DNA from: an uncultured Lachnospiraceae bacterium | GTDB lineage: Bacteria > Bacillota > Clostridia > Lachnospirales > Lachnospiraceae | Assembly: GCA_947382625.1 (NCBI GenBank) | Contig: CANDAG010000001.1 | Coordinates: 62,001 to 126,000, forward strand | Reading direction: 5' to 3' | DNA: 64,000 bases | Shown: positions 1 through 7,104 of the stretch, piece after piece | Position numbering within the stretch: position 1 is the stretch's first letter | Layout of the letters: every line of letters starts with the position of its first letter | Position numbers and translations under genes: made by a program | Notes under the pieces: model-generated | Told to the model about the DNA's origin: nothing | Databases searched by the model: none | What the model saw: the letters and a program-made list of their open reading frames with translations, nothing else

Positions 1-243
1 GATTTTGCAAGGGCGTTTAATCTGCCCGAAACCATTCCCAGATATGCAAAGGCAGGATATGAATACGAGCTCGGTTCATTGGCCTACTGGTATGAGGGAC
101 CGTCCATTGCATTGATCTATAAGGCAAGCCGGGACCAGACAGTAGTTCCGGTGGTGCCCATAGGAAAGGTCACATCGGATGTTTCTTTTTTTGAGGATTA
201 TGGAGGAACCATAACCATAGAGCTTATGGAGCCAGACAGGTAA
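1..243 (+). CDS. Cyclophilin-like fold protein, C-terminal part
   Basis: The window opens inside this reading frame; only the last 80 codons are visible and it ends with TAA at 241-243. The visible part has alternating hydrophobic strands typical of the small bacterial cyclophilin-like family (PF18050 type), including LGSLAYWYEGPSIALIY and a closing strand GGTITIELMEPDR. In Clostridia such proteins often sit beside flavodoxins, aldo/keto reductases and alpha/beta hydrolases, and those families follow here, so the gene probably belongs to the same cluster. The biochemical role of these proteins is not established. The N-terminus and any signal sequence lie outside the window. The family call is by pattern recognition only. 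Confidence 0.6.
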   Translation, partial: DFARAFNLPETIPRYAKAGYEYELGSLAYWYEGPSIALIYKASRDQTVVPVVPIGKVTSDVSFFEDYGGTITIELMEPDR

Positions 244-328
244 AGTTGCGAAGGCGCACGAGAGGAACTTTCATGAGTGCACTTTCGAATGAAAGTTCCT
301 CTCATAAGGTGTGTGCCGAAGTAACTTT
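242..328 (+). terminator. Long two-part hairpin after the cyclophilin-like gene
   Basis: A perfect 15-bp stem pairs 260-274 with 289-303 (GAGAGGAACTTTCAT and its complement). Outer arms at 242-258 and 312-328 extend it imperfectly. It begins at the stop codon of the upstream gene. No U-run follows, so it may be a Rho-type or RNA-stabilising structure rather than a classical terminator. Confidence 0.5.
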
Positions 329-360
329 ACCCTTTAGTGCTGTCGCGCAGCGACTTTAAA

Positions 361-459
361 TAGCAGATGTTCGAAAATGCACAGAACGATTTACGGACAC
401 AAAGTGGCCGGAAATTGTTCTGGATAGAGGTGCATTGAAGAACATCTGCGGAACTGGAA
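361..459 (+). ncRNA. Candidate structured leader element, copy 1
   Basis: A 10-bp stem pairs GCAGATGTTC (363-372) with GAACATCTGC (440-449) and is followed by GGAACTGGAA (450-459) and then the ribosome site of the RibD-type gene. The loop holds a second hairpin, AGAACGATTT against AAATTGTTCT at about 382-421. A shorter copy with the same flanking words, CGAAAA and GGTGYATTGAAG, lies at 2377-2426 before an aldo/keto reductase gene. Stem position 8 changes together on both sides between copies (T-A here, G-C there). This could be a riboswitch-like leader or a paired protein site. It does not match a riboswitch class I can name. Confidence 0.45.
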
Positions 460-477
460 CTAGGAGGAATGAAACTT

Positions 478-1200
478 ATGGAACGAAAAAGACCTTATGT
501 AATCTGTCATATTTTAAGCTCTCTGGACGGAAAAATAAACGGCCCGTTTATGGGAACGGAGTCAGTCAGTGCCCTTGGAGCAGAGTACGGGAAGTGCCGA
601 CTGCAGATGAAAGCCGATGCATGGATGTACGGAACCACCACCAAAGAGTTTTTAAATTTCCGGAAGCCGACCCTTAAGGATGTCTGTGAAGTGCCGGAAG
701 GTGATTTTATTGCCGATGACCGGGCTGACTTATATTATATTTCAGTGGACGCAGACGGCGAGATCGGGTGGGAATCCGGTACCTTCAGCAACAAGGGAAG
801 AAGCTCGGCTCATGTGATCGAGATTCTCACAGAGTCAGCTCCGGCAGCCTATAAAGGCTACTTGAGAGAAAGAGGAGTATCCTACATTATTGCAGGCAGG
901 AAAAATCTGGACTGCAAACTGGCAATGGAAAAGCTGTATGAACTTTTCCATATAGAAAAGGTGCTGATCTGCGGAGGCGGTATTGTTAATTGGAGTTTCC
1001 TTCATGCAGGCATGGTGGATGAGCTCAGTCTTTTTCTTGCGCCGGTAACGGATGGGAGCAGCGGCGCGGCTTCTGTCTTCACCCAGGTTTCATCCCTGAC
1101 AGAGGGAAAGCCGATAGAGTTTGGGCTAAAGGATATAGAAAAGATTGGGGATGGAGGTCTGCATCTGACCTATCTGCCGGGGAATGCAGAGAGGTTATAA
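478..1200 (+). CDS. Dihydrofolate reductase/RibD-like NADPH-dependent reductase
   Basis: A protein of about 240 residues resembling the RibD C-terminal/dihydrofolate-reductase fold. The N-terminus RPYVICHILSSLDGKI and the later GGGIVNWSFLHAGMVDELSLFLAPV block are hallmarks of this family, which reduces pyrimidine, pteridine or related carbonyl compounds with NADPH in the cytoplasm. I chose ATG 478 because AGGAGG at 462-467 is 10 bases upstream; the in-frame ATG at 469 lies only one base after it. No riboflavin genes are near, so a role in riboflavin synthesis is unlikely. The structured leader at 361-459 ends just before the ribosome site and may control translation. The true substrate is unknown. 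Confidence 0.8.
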   Translation: MERKRPYVICHILSSLDGKINGPFMGTESVSALGAEYGKCRLQMKADAWMYGTTTKEFLNFRKPTLKDVCEVPEGDFIADDRADLYYISVDADGEIGWESGTFSNKGRSSAHVIEILTESAPAAYKGYLRERGVSYIIAGRKNLDCKLAMEKLYELFHIEKVLICGGGIVNWSFLHAGMVDELSLFLAPVTDGSSGAASVFTQVSSLTEGKPIEFGLKDIEKIGDGGLHLTYLPGNAERL

Positions 1201-1308
1201 AAAGTTTATAGAAGTTTTATTGCATTAACCGCGATAAGATAATAAAATATAAATAAGGAAGTATGAATTGCCCACAAAAAGCCAGACTAACAAGGGAGGT
1301 GTTTTTTA

Positions 1309-1502
1309 TGGCAACTTCAAGTATCACGAAAAATTTTGTCATTTCCGGCAAGGAACAGGTGGAGATGTTTGTTAATGCGATTGAAGAATCTGCCAAAAAC
1401 CGTCCTGTCCGTACTCCCGTAGCGGCAAGGTTTGTCAGGGATGAAGCGGAATTGATAGAATTTTTAGAACAAAGGGAGAAGGTGAATGGGGGCAGAAGAT
1501 AA
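1309..1502 (+). CDS. Small acidic protein, probable partner of a GNAT toxin-like gene
   Basis: A 64-residue protein starting MATSSITKNFVISGKEQVE, with GGGAGG at about 1296-1301 as ribosome site. It overlaps the next gene by 17 bases, so translation is probably coupled. The size and overlap resemble the antitoxin member of antitoxin/GNAT toxin pairs, and similar small proteins precede GNAT-like proteins in Lachnospiraceae. I see no classical ribbon-helix-helix signature. Its partner is frameshifted, so the pair may no longer work. The antitoxin role is inferred from context. Confidence 0.55.
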
Positions 1503-2096
1503 ATTTTTAGTTACCAACATTCGCCGTTATCTGGGGAGTGATAATCCAAAACTCGGAGAGGACAGGCTTATTCAGGAAATCTCCGAGTTTTCCTGTCCGA
1601 GGAATCCGGATGTAGAACTTTTTTTGAAGAAAAATGCAATAGAATTTACAAAAAAGAACCAGTCAGTTACATACCTTGTATTTTCACTGAGCAGTATGAA
1701 TTTAGTTGGTATTTTACCATTGCTTTAAAGCCTTTGACCGTCAGGGGTGAAACGGTAAGCAATACCACAAAAAGAAAGTTGCTACGTGTCAGTGAACTGG
1801 ATAAGAAATCGGATACATATACCATGTCAGCATTTTTGATTGCACAGCTTGGGAAAAATTATACGGATGGCAGGAATAGAGAAATTACAGGAAAAGAGCT
1901 TGTAGAGCTGGCATGGACAGTAGTAGAGGAAGGACAGTATATGTATGGCGGTATGGTAACATTTTTGGAAGCAGAGAATGAGGAAAAACTGCTGGTTTTC
2001 TATAAAGCAAACCGTTTCTCACAGTTTGACACCAGACAGACCACATCAGATGTAGCTGAGCCACATGAACTTGTACAGCTTTTACGGCTACTTTGA
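1486..2096 (+). pseudogene. GNAT-type N-acetyltransferase-like gene, frameshifted
   Basis: The first frame (1486-1728) gives an N-terminus ending YLVFSLSSMNLVGILPLL and a stop. Shifting by one base at about 1708-1710 restores the expected strand, VG then YFTIALKPLTVRGETV. It runs on to FYKANRFSQFDTRQTTSD and LVQLLRLL, the usual end of this acetyltransferase-like family. One missing base near GG 1708-1709 explains the break. The intact protein would have about 200 residues. GNAT proteins paired with a small antitoxin often acetylate aminoacyl-tRNA, but the specific activity cannot be read here. A sequencing error cannot be excluded. Confidence 0.65.
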
Positions 2097-2229
2097 TATG
2101 GCAAGGGCACAATCTGTTGATTGGCTCATTTGGTACGATTTATTTAAAAAGATTGAATTGGAATTGTTTTCGCGGACTTTGCAGCAAGTATAAAGTCCTG
2201 GCTGAATAGTTACAATAGATTTTTTTCAT

Positions 2230-2262
2230 AGACACTTGCCATAAACAGCAGGTGTCTTTTTT
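2230..2262 (+). terminator. Intrinsic terminator after the GNAT-like gene
   Basis: AGACACTTGC (2230-2239) pairs with GCAGGTGTCT (2248-2257) with one G-U pair, followed by a T6 run. The stretch 2097-2229 before it has no gene I can support. Confidence 0.85.
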
Positions 2263-2343
2263 ATGCTTTTTTCGTAAAGAATAGTTATAACCTGAAGGTA
2301 TAAAGTGCATAACTAAAAGAAACTTCTACTTATCAGATTTCAA

Positions 2344-2358
2344 GGTTATCATATAACC
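2344..2358. promoter_or_regulatory. Small palindrome upstream of reductase genes
   Basis: GGTTAT, CAT, ATAACC forms a 6-bp inverted repeat 19 bases before the second structured leader. It could be an operator of a MarR/HxlR/TetR-type regulator. There is no independent support. Confidence 0.25.
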
Positions 2359-2376
2359 ATAAAAACAAAATCATAG

Positions 2377-2426
2377 TAGCAGATGGACGAAAAAAGGTGT
2401 ATTGAAGGCCATCTGCGGAACTGGAA
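2377..2426 (+). ncRNA. Candidate structured leader element, copy 2
   Basis: GCAGATGGAC (2379-2388) pairs with GGCCATCTGC (2407-2416), 9 of 10 positions, followed by GGAACTGGAA (2417-2426) and then the AAGGAGA ribosome site of the aldo/keto reductase remnant. The loop is short and keeps CGAAAA and GGTGTATTGAAG. Compared with copy 1 the inner hairpin is missing, but the outer stem, with one compensating change, and the 3' word are kept. Confidence 0.45.
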
Positions 2427-2440
2427 AAGGAGATGGCAAA

Positions 2441-2755
2441 ATGAGTGATCAGACATATGTGAAGTTAAATAATGGTGTGGAAATGCCTATGGCAGGTATC
2501 GGAACCTTTATGCTCAGTCCGGATGAGGCGGAAAATTCAGTGGTCAGCGCTTTACAGGCAGGAAATGTTGTGATTCCCGGCTCCAAAAATCCTGAACACA
2601 TCCGTGCGAACTTCGACCTGTTTGATTTTGGACTGACAGAGGAAGAAATGGCACAGATAGCGGCAATCAATAAGGATAAGAGATATTATTACAGCACGCC
2701 GGAGATGCTGGATGGTTATGCCAGGATGGTACCGCCGGTGGATGAGCAGAAGTAA
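2441..2755 (+). pseudogene. Aldo/keto reductase with large internal in-frame deletion
   Basis: The first ~40 residues (MSDQTYVKLNNGVEMPMAGIG) match an aldo/keto reductase N-terminus. From NVVIPGSKNPEHIRANFDLFD onwards the sequence is the C-terminal NADP-binding end of the same family. About 180 residues of the barrel, including all four catalytic residues (Asp, Tyr, Lys, His), are absent, so the 104-residue product cannot be an active reductase. The join falls at a LQAGN-like segment, a word that in full-length relatives occurs near both ends of the lost part, which suggests deletion between short repeats. AAGGAGA at 2427-2433 places the start at ATG 2441. The intact paralogue follows 38 bases downstream. 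Confidence 0.8.
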
Positions 2756-2793
2756 ACGGAGCTTAAAAGAACTCAGAACAGGAGGAAGAATTC

Positions 2794-3681
2794 ATGGAAT
2801 ATGTAACATTATCAAACGGCGTGAAGATGCCGATTTTGGGATACGGCGTTTATCAGGTGACAAAGGATGAATGTGAGAGGTGCGTATTGGACGCCCTTGA
2901 AGCAGGATACCGGAGCATTGACACGGCACAGTCTTATTTTAATGAGGAAGAGGTGGGCTCAGCCATCAAAAAAAGCGGAGTTCCCCGGGAAGAGATTTTC
3001 CTGACATCCAAGGTATGGGTAGAGCATTATGGCTATGAGGAGACCAGAAAATCTGTGGAGGAATCCCTGCACAAGCTGCAGACAGAATATCTGGATCTGA
3101 TGCTGCTGCATCAGCCCTTCAATGATTATTACGGAGCATACAGGGCGTTAGAAGACCTGTATGATGAGGGAAAGCTCAAGGCAATCGGCGTTTCCAATTT
3201 CTACCCGGACAGACTGGTGGATATCGCTTCCTTTACAAGGATCCCGCCTATGGTAAACCAGATAGAGACTCATGTTCTGAATCAGAGGACAGAGGATAAC
3301 ACATGGATGAAGAAATATGGAATTGCACATGAGGCATGGGCGCCCTTCGGGGAAGGAAGAGGAGGGCTTTTTGACAATGAGGTATTAAAGGCTATCGGTG
3401 AAAAGTACGGTAAAACCACGGCACAGGTTATGCTGCGCTGGAATATCCAGAGGGGAGTGATTGTGCTTCCCAAGTCTACTCACAAGGAAAGAATGATCCA
3501 GAATCTGGATGTTTTCGATTTTAGTCTTACAGAGGAAGATATGAAGGCAATTGCAGCATTGGATACCAAGACAAGTTCGTTCTTTTCACATTATGACCCT
3601 AATATGGTGGAATGGTTTGTGAAGATGGTCGAGGAGAGAAAAAAGCAGCACGACAGCAGCAAGGAAAAGAAAAACTGGTAA
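2794..3681 (+). CDS. Aldo/keto reductase
   Basis: A full-length 295-residue aldo/keto reductase. The catalytic tetrad is visible: D43 in SIDTA, Y48 in AQSYF, K73 in LTSKVW and H106 in LLHQPF. The NADPH site lies in IVLPKSTHKERMIQN near residue 240. Enzymes of this type reduce aldehydes and ketones in the cytoplasm. AGGAGGAAG at about 2781 gives a strong ribosome site for ATG 2794. The gene follows a deleted paralogue and precedes a flavodoxin and two hydrolases, consistent with a carbonyl-detoxification or quinone-reduction cluster. The final residues are rich in Lys and Glu. The substrate cannot be read from sequence. Confidence 0.93.
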   Translation: MEYVTLSNGVKMPILGYGVYQVTKDECERCVLDALEAGYRSIDTAQSYFNEEEVGSAIKKSGVPREEIFLTSKVWVEHYGYEETRKSVEESLHKLQTEYLDLMLLHQPFNDYYGAYRALEDLYDEGKLKAIGVSNFYPDRLVDIASFTRIPPMVNQIETHVLNQRTEDNTWMKKYGIAHEAWAPFGEGRGGLFDNEVLKAIGEKYGKTTAQVMLRWNIQRGVIVLPKSTHKERMIQNLDVFDFSLTEEDMKAIAALDTKTSSFFSHYDPNMVEWFVKMVEERKKQHDSSKEKKNW

Positions 3682-3694
3682 AAGAAGGAAGTCG

Positions 3695-3729
3695 GCACCT
3701 CGATACGAAATAGATATCGAGGTGCTTTT
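3695..3729 (+). terminator. Intrinsic terminator between reductase and flavodoxin
   Basis: GCACCTCGATA (3695-3705) pairs perfectly with TATCGAGGTGC (3715-3725), followed by TTTT. It may end or attenuate transcription before the flavodoxin gene. Confidence 0.75.
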
Positions 3730-3747
3730 AAAAAAGAGAGGAGAATT

Positions 3748-4371
3748 ATGAAGAAATGGATATGTTGGATGATGACAATGGTATTATGCGCCATGGCGCT
3801 TACCGCATGCGGAAACAGCAGCAGGCAGCAGAGTAATGCAAATTCCGGAGAGCAGGTGGAAGCTTCCGCCGGCACGGAGGATCAGACAGGAAAGGTTCTG
3901 GTGGTTTATTATTCCGCCTCAGGAAATACCAAGGCAGTGGGAGATGTTATTGCACAGTACACAGGAGGCGATACCTTTGAGATCATTCCGGTGAATGCTT
4001 ATACCACGGAAGACCTTGACTGGACAGCGCCGGGCAGCAGAGTGGACCAGGAGCATGAGGATGAGAGCCTGCAGGATATTGAACTTGTTTCTACAACAGT
4101 AGATGATTTTGATTCCTATGACACCGTTTTCATCGGATACCCGATCTGGTGGCAGGAGGCTGCCTGGGTGGTCAATAATTTCGTGAAAGGCAATGACTTT
4201 ACCGGAAAGACAGTAATCCCCTTCTGTACCTCATCTTCCTCAGGCTTAGGGGAAAGCGGGACACATCTTGCAGCAATGGCCGGTACAGGGAACTGGCAGG
4301 AAGGAATGCGCTTCAGGGGAAGTGCCAGCGCAGATGAGGTTACCGAGTGGCTGGATAGTCTTGACCTTTGA
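3748..4371 (+). CDS. Lipoprotein flavodoxin
   Basis: A 207-residue protein with a lipoprotein signal ending LTAC (Cys21), a polar linker to about residue 47, and a flavodoxin domain. The FMN phosphate loop is YYSASGNTKAV (S56, N60, T61). The isoalloxazine-contacting segments are near YPIWWQEAAW and PFCTSSSSGLG. Anchored outside the membrane, it probably carries electrons to extracytoplasmic or membrane partners, an arrangement seen in Firmicutes. GAGAGGAG precedes ATG 3748. The next open frame lies in the same phase, 15 bases after this gene's TGA, so readthrough would give a flavodoxin-hydrolase fusion. Confidence 0.9.
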   Translation: MKKWICWMMTMVLCAMALTACGNSSRQQSNANSGEQVEASAGTEDQTGKVLVVYYSASGNTKAVGDVIAQYTGGDTFEIIPVNAYTTEDLDWTAPGSRVDQEHEDESLQDIELVSTTVDDFDSYDTVFIGYPIWWQEAAWVVNNFVKGNDFTGKTVIPFCTSSSSGLGESGTHLAAMAGTGNWQEGMRFRGSASADEVTEWLDSLDL

Positions 4372-4386
4372 AGGGAACGACAGGCG

Positions 4387-5238
4387 GTGTCAGAAACAAA
4401 GTTGAAGACTTTACCTTCGGGAGGCTTCATAGATTCAGAAAAAGCAGGTCAGATCGGAGCGGTAACTGCAGGGACAGAATATTATGAGGATTTTCTTATA
4501 GATAATGTGCTTACATTTAAAAAAGGAGCGGAATATGACTCAGTAGAAGATCTGCATTATCACATCTATATTCCGGACAGCTACGATGGAAGCAGACCCT
4601 ATGGGCTATATATAACCCTTCCCGGATATGGCGCTTATTATTTTCAGGGAGTGGCCATAAACCTGAGGATAGAGCGTTTTGCCGAAGAGGCGAAGAAGTA
4701 CAATGATGAGATGATCATAGTGGCGCCCCAGCCCAATGACTGGGGAGAGACCAGCAAAAGGCAGACCATAGGATTGACAGAATATATGCTGGCAGCCTAC
4801 AACATTGATCCGGGAAAGGTTTACCTAAGCGGGTATTCCGGAGGCGGTGAGACATTATCCCTTGCCGTCTCCGAGAGACCGGAGCTCTATACGGCTGTCC
4901 TTCAGGTAAGTTCTAAGTGGGATGGCAGCCTTGGCAGTGTGGCGAAAGAAAAGACGCCGGTCTACATCGCCATTGGTGAGGATGATGAGTATTATAGCTC
5001 CGAACCTGCAAAAGAGGCGTACAGAGAGCTCGTTGCATTATATGAGCAGGCAGGAATGAGCAGAGAGGAAATTGACGGGCTGGTCATTCTGGATGTGAAA
5101 GATAAGGGATACTTTTCTGACAGAGGTGTGTCGAACCAGCATGGCGGAGGCGGACTCTTTGCGGAAGATGAAGAAATTATGGGATGGCTTTTTGGAGAAC
5201 ATTCTTTATCCAATATTTTGGAATGGAAGCTTTTTTAA
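4387..5238 (+). CDS. Alpha/beta hydrolase, prolyl oligopeptidase/esterase type
   Basis: A 283-residue alpha/beta hydrolase. The nucleophile elbow is GYSGGGE (S151); the oxyanion region is ITLPGYGAYYFQG; the acid and histidine are probably in IAIGEDDEYY and SNQHGGGG. The start is GTG 4387, with GAAGGGA at 4370-4376 as a weak ribosome site overlapping the upstream stop. No signal peptide is visible, although relatives are often secreted, so the true start could differ. It lies between the flavodoxin and a degraded second hydrolase and is probably co-transcribed. An esterase or peptidase role is likely; the substrate is unknown. Confidence 0.75.
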   Translation: MSETKLKTLPSGGFIDSEKAGQIGAVTAGTEYYEDFLIDNVLTFKKGAEYDSVEDLHYHIYIPDSYDGSRPYGLYITLPGYGAYYFQGVAINLRIERFAEEAKKYNDEMIIVAPQPNDWGETSKRQTIGLTEYMLAAYNIDPGKVYLSGYSGGGETLSLAVSERPELYTAVLQVSSKWDGSLGSVAKEKTPVYIAIGEDDEYYSSEPAKEAYRELVALYEQAGMSREEIDGLVILDVKDKGYFSDRGVSNQHGGGGLFAEDEEIMGWLFGEHSLSNILEWKLF

Positions 5239-5242
5239 GTAT

Positions 5243-5994
5243 ATGAAACGGAAAAGGAAAATGAAAACAGTAAGCAGCGTTTTACTATTGATCAGCCTTC
5301 TTATGGTAATTACAGCCTGTGGAAATAAGGAAGCGGGCAGGGCAGAAAAGCCTGATACAGAGCCGGATGCGGAAGAGGAGGAAATCACAGTGGAAAATGA
5401 GGTTGAAAGAAATACCTATAAGCTGTCTTCCACGGTAGAGGATGTGATAAGTGATCCCTGTTTTGAGGATTTCGGATACCTTCTGTTTCCGGTGGACCGT
5501 TCCGTGTCAGAGGATATGACCCTTGAGGAGATCAGCAGCAGTAGCGTGTATGTCTGGTATAATTACATCGATCCGGATAAAACAGTGGAGATCATACAGG
5601 ATCTCCACGACAGGGCGGCGGCAGAAGAGCAGATTATTCCCTATGGGGCGGGTCGGCAGGCGCAAGGATGGCGGCAACTCTTGGAAACGGGGATGCGCTT
5701 CCTTATTTCGGGAGAGCGGATATTCCCCAGGCATCCGCAGTGATCATGCAGTATACAGGCTATAGCGCTGTTTCGGCAAAGGATGCGCCGACTTATGTAT
5801 GCGTCGGCACCAGGGATGGCATTGCCAACTGGAGAACCATGCAGTCCAGGCTGCAGGGCCTTGAGGCGCTTGGCCTCCCTACAGAGTTCCATTCCTATGA
5901 AGGGCTTTCTCATGGTTTTGGCCTTGGAACCGGAACTGTGGCGGAAGGGTGGATCAATGATGCGGCGGCGTTCTGGGAGGCACAGTGTAAGTAA
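5243..5994 (+). pseudogene. Lipoprotein alpha/beta hydrolase, internal deletion and frameshift
   Basis: Starts at ATG 5243 with a lipoprotein signal (VITACG) and an acidic linker. The first frame reads to about 5643 and then becomes nonsense. A different frame picks up at 5644 with WGGSAGARMAATLGNGD, the nucleophile elbow (Ser codon at 5653-5655), and continues through DGIANWRTM and GLSHGFGLGTGTVAEGW to TAA 5992-5994. Relatives have roughly 100 more residues between the linker and the GGSAG motif. A deletion plus a frame change therefore joins two halves of one gene, and the protein cannot be made intact. The 4-base gap to the upstream hydrolase fits an operon. Confidence 0.75.
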
Positions 5995-6016
5995 AAGAGA
6001 GGATAATGGCGGGGCT

Positions 6017-6050
6017 TAACGGTTCAATCAGGTCTGTGCATTTACTGCCC
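6017..6050. repeat. Dispersed TAAC-GTTCA repeat, degenerate copy
   Basis: TAACGGTTCA followed by GGTCTGTGCATTTACTGC (6031-6048). This is 17/18 identical to 39002-39019, where the word also follows GTAACTGTTCAG. The stretch 5995-6288 holds no gene I can see. Confidence 0.4.
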
Positions 6051-6288
6051 TTGTTCATAGCGGACATCAAGTGTAATTAGGGTTGTTTGCGAATTTAATG
6101 TATCTGAAATGCAGGTAATAGTAGCATTACAAAGTTCAGATTCCGTTATACCAGCAGAACGGATTTATATGGAATCTTCATATCATCACTTTATATTTTG
6201 TGAGAAAAAGGCTAAATACGAACCATAAAATACAAAAAGTAAACTTGAAATACTGAGTCATATAAGGTATCATGAGTTTAAGATAGGA

Positions 6289-7104
6289 ATGAAACAGTTT
6301 AACAGTAAACCGTTTTATACAAAAAATAAGGTGATTGAAATGAATTTATATTATGAATTAATGAAAGAGCCAGTTTTTACTACAGAAGATGTAAATGAGT
6401 ATTATAAAAATATAGAAAGTGCAAGGTCTGCATTAAAACGACTTATGAAACAAAATCTGATTGCGAAAATCAGGAAAAATCTATACACCTGCATTAGTGG
6501 GGAAACTGGTGCTCCCATAGCGAATCGATTTCAGATAGCCTGCAGGATAACGAAAAGTGCATATATCTCCCATCATACAGCAATGGAGTATCATGGGATG
6601 TCGGATCAGGTATATTATGATGTCTATGTATCATCCGAAACACGATTTCAGGAATTTGAATTTGATGGATATACTTACAAATATGTTCATACAAAAACAC
6701 AGACAGGTGTTGAAAGTGTGCAGTATAGTGGGGGAATACGAGTCACAGATGTAGAAAAAACACTGCTCGATAATATAAAGGATATGGATAAGATATCGGG
6801 AATTGAAGAAGTGATTGCGTTTATACAGTCTGTGCGAAAACTGAATGAGCAAAAGCTTTGTCAGTATTTAAAAGAGTATCAGAATCAGTTTTTGTATCAA
6901 AAAACAGCATATTTATTGGAAATGTATAGTTCTGCATCAGGATTGTCCGATAAGTTTTATCAAACCTGCAGGGAACATATCGGAAAAAGCAATCGGTATA
7001 TCACAAAAGATATGTACGATGGATCATATGATGCTAAGTGGAAAATGGTAGTGCCAGATTCAAAAACATATTTAAAGAATGGAGAAACCAGAGAAGATGA
7101 TTGA
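6289..7104 (+). CDS. abiEi: AbiEi-type antitoxin and transcriptional regulator
   Basis: A 271-residue protein with an N-terminal winged-helix segment (VFTTEDVNEYYKNIESARSALKRLMKQNLIAKIRKNLY) and a C-terminal AbiEi domain (AYISHHTAMEYHGM, then VTDVEKTLLDNI). In type IV toxin-antitoxin systems the AbiEi protein represses its own promoter and counteracts the AbiEii nucleotidyltransferase without binding it tightly. It overlaps the toxin gene by 8 bases, the usual coupled arrangement. The listed start ATG 6289 has only a weak AGGA. ATG 6340, with AAGGTG about 7 bases upstream, is a good alternative and would begin MNLYYELM. These genes are more AT-rich than their neighbours, consistent with transfer. 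Confidence 0.88.
   Translation: MKQFNSKPFYTKNKVIEMNLYYELMKEPVFTTEDVNEYYKNIESARSALKRLMKQNLIAKIRKNLYTCISGETGAPIANRFQIACRITKSAYISHHTAMEYHGMSDQVYYDVYVSSETRFQEFEFDGYTYKYVHTKTQTGVESVQYSGGIRVTDVEKTLLDNIKDMDKISGIEEVIAFIQSVRKLNEQKLCQYLKEYQNQFLYQKTAYLLEMYSSASGLSDKFYQTCREHIGKSNRYITKDMYDGSYDAKWKMVVPDSKTYLKNGETREDD

Noticed and set aside
435..677. TTG-initiated frame across the first structured leader, beginning MKNICGTG, similar to MKAICGTG at 2402
   Set aside because: It overlaps the RibD-type gene out of phase and has no ribosome site. The similarity is explained by the shared leader sequence.
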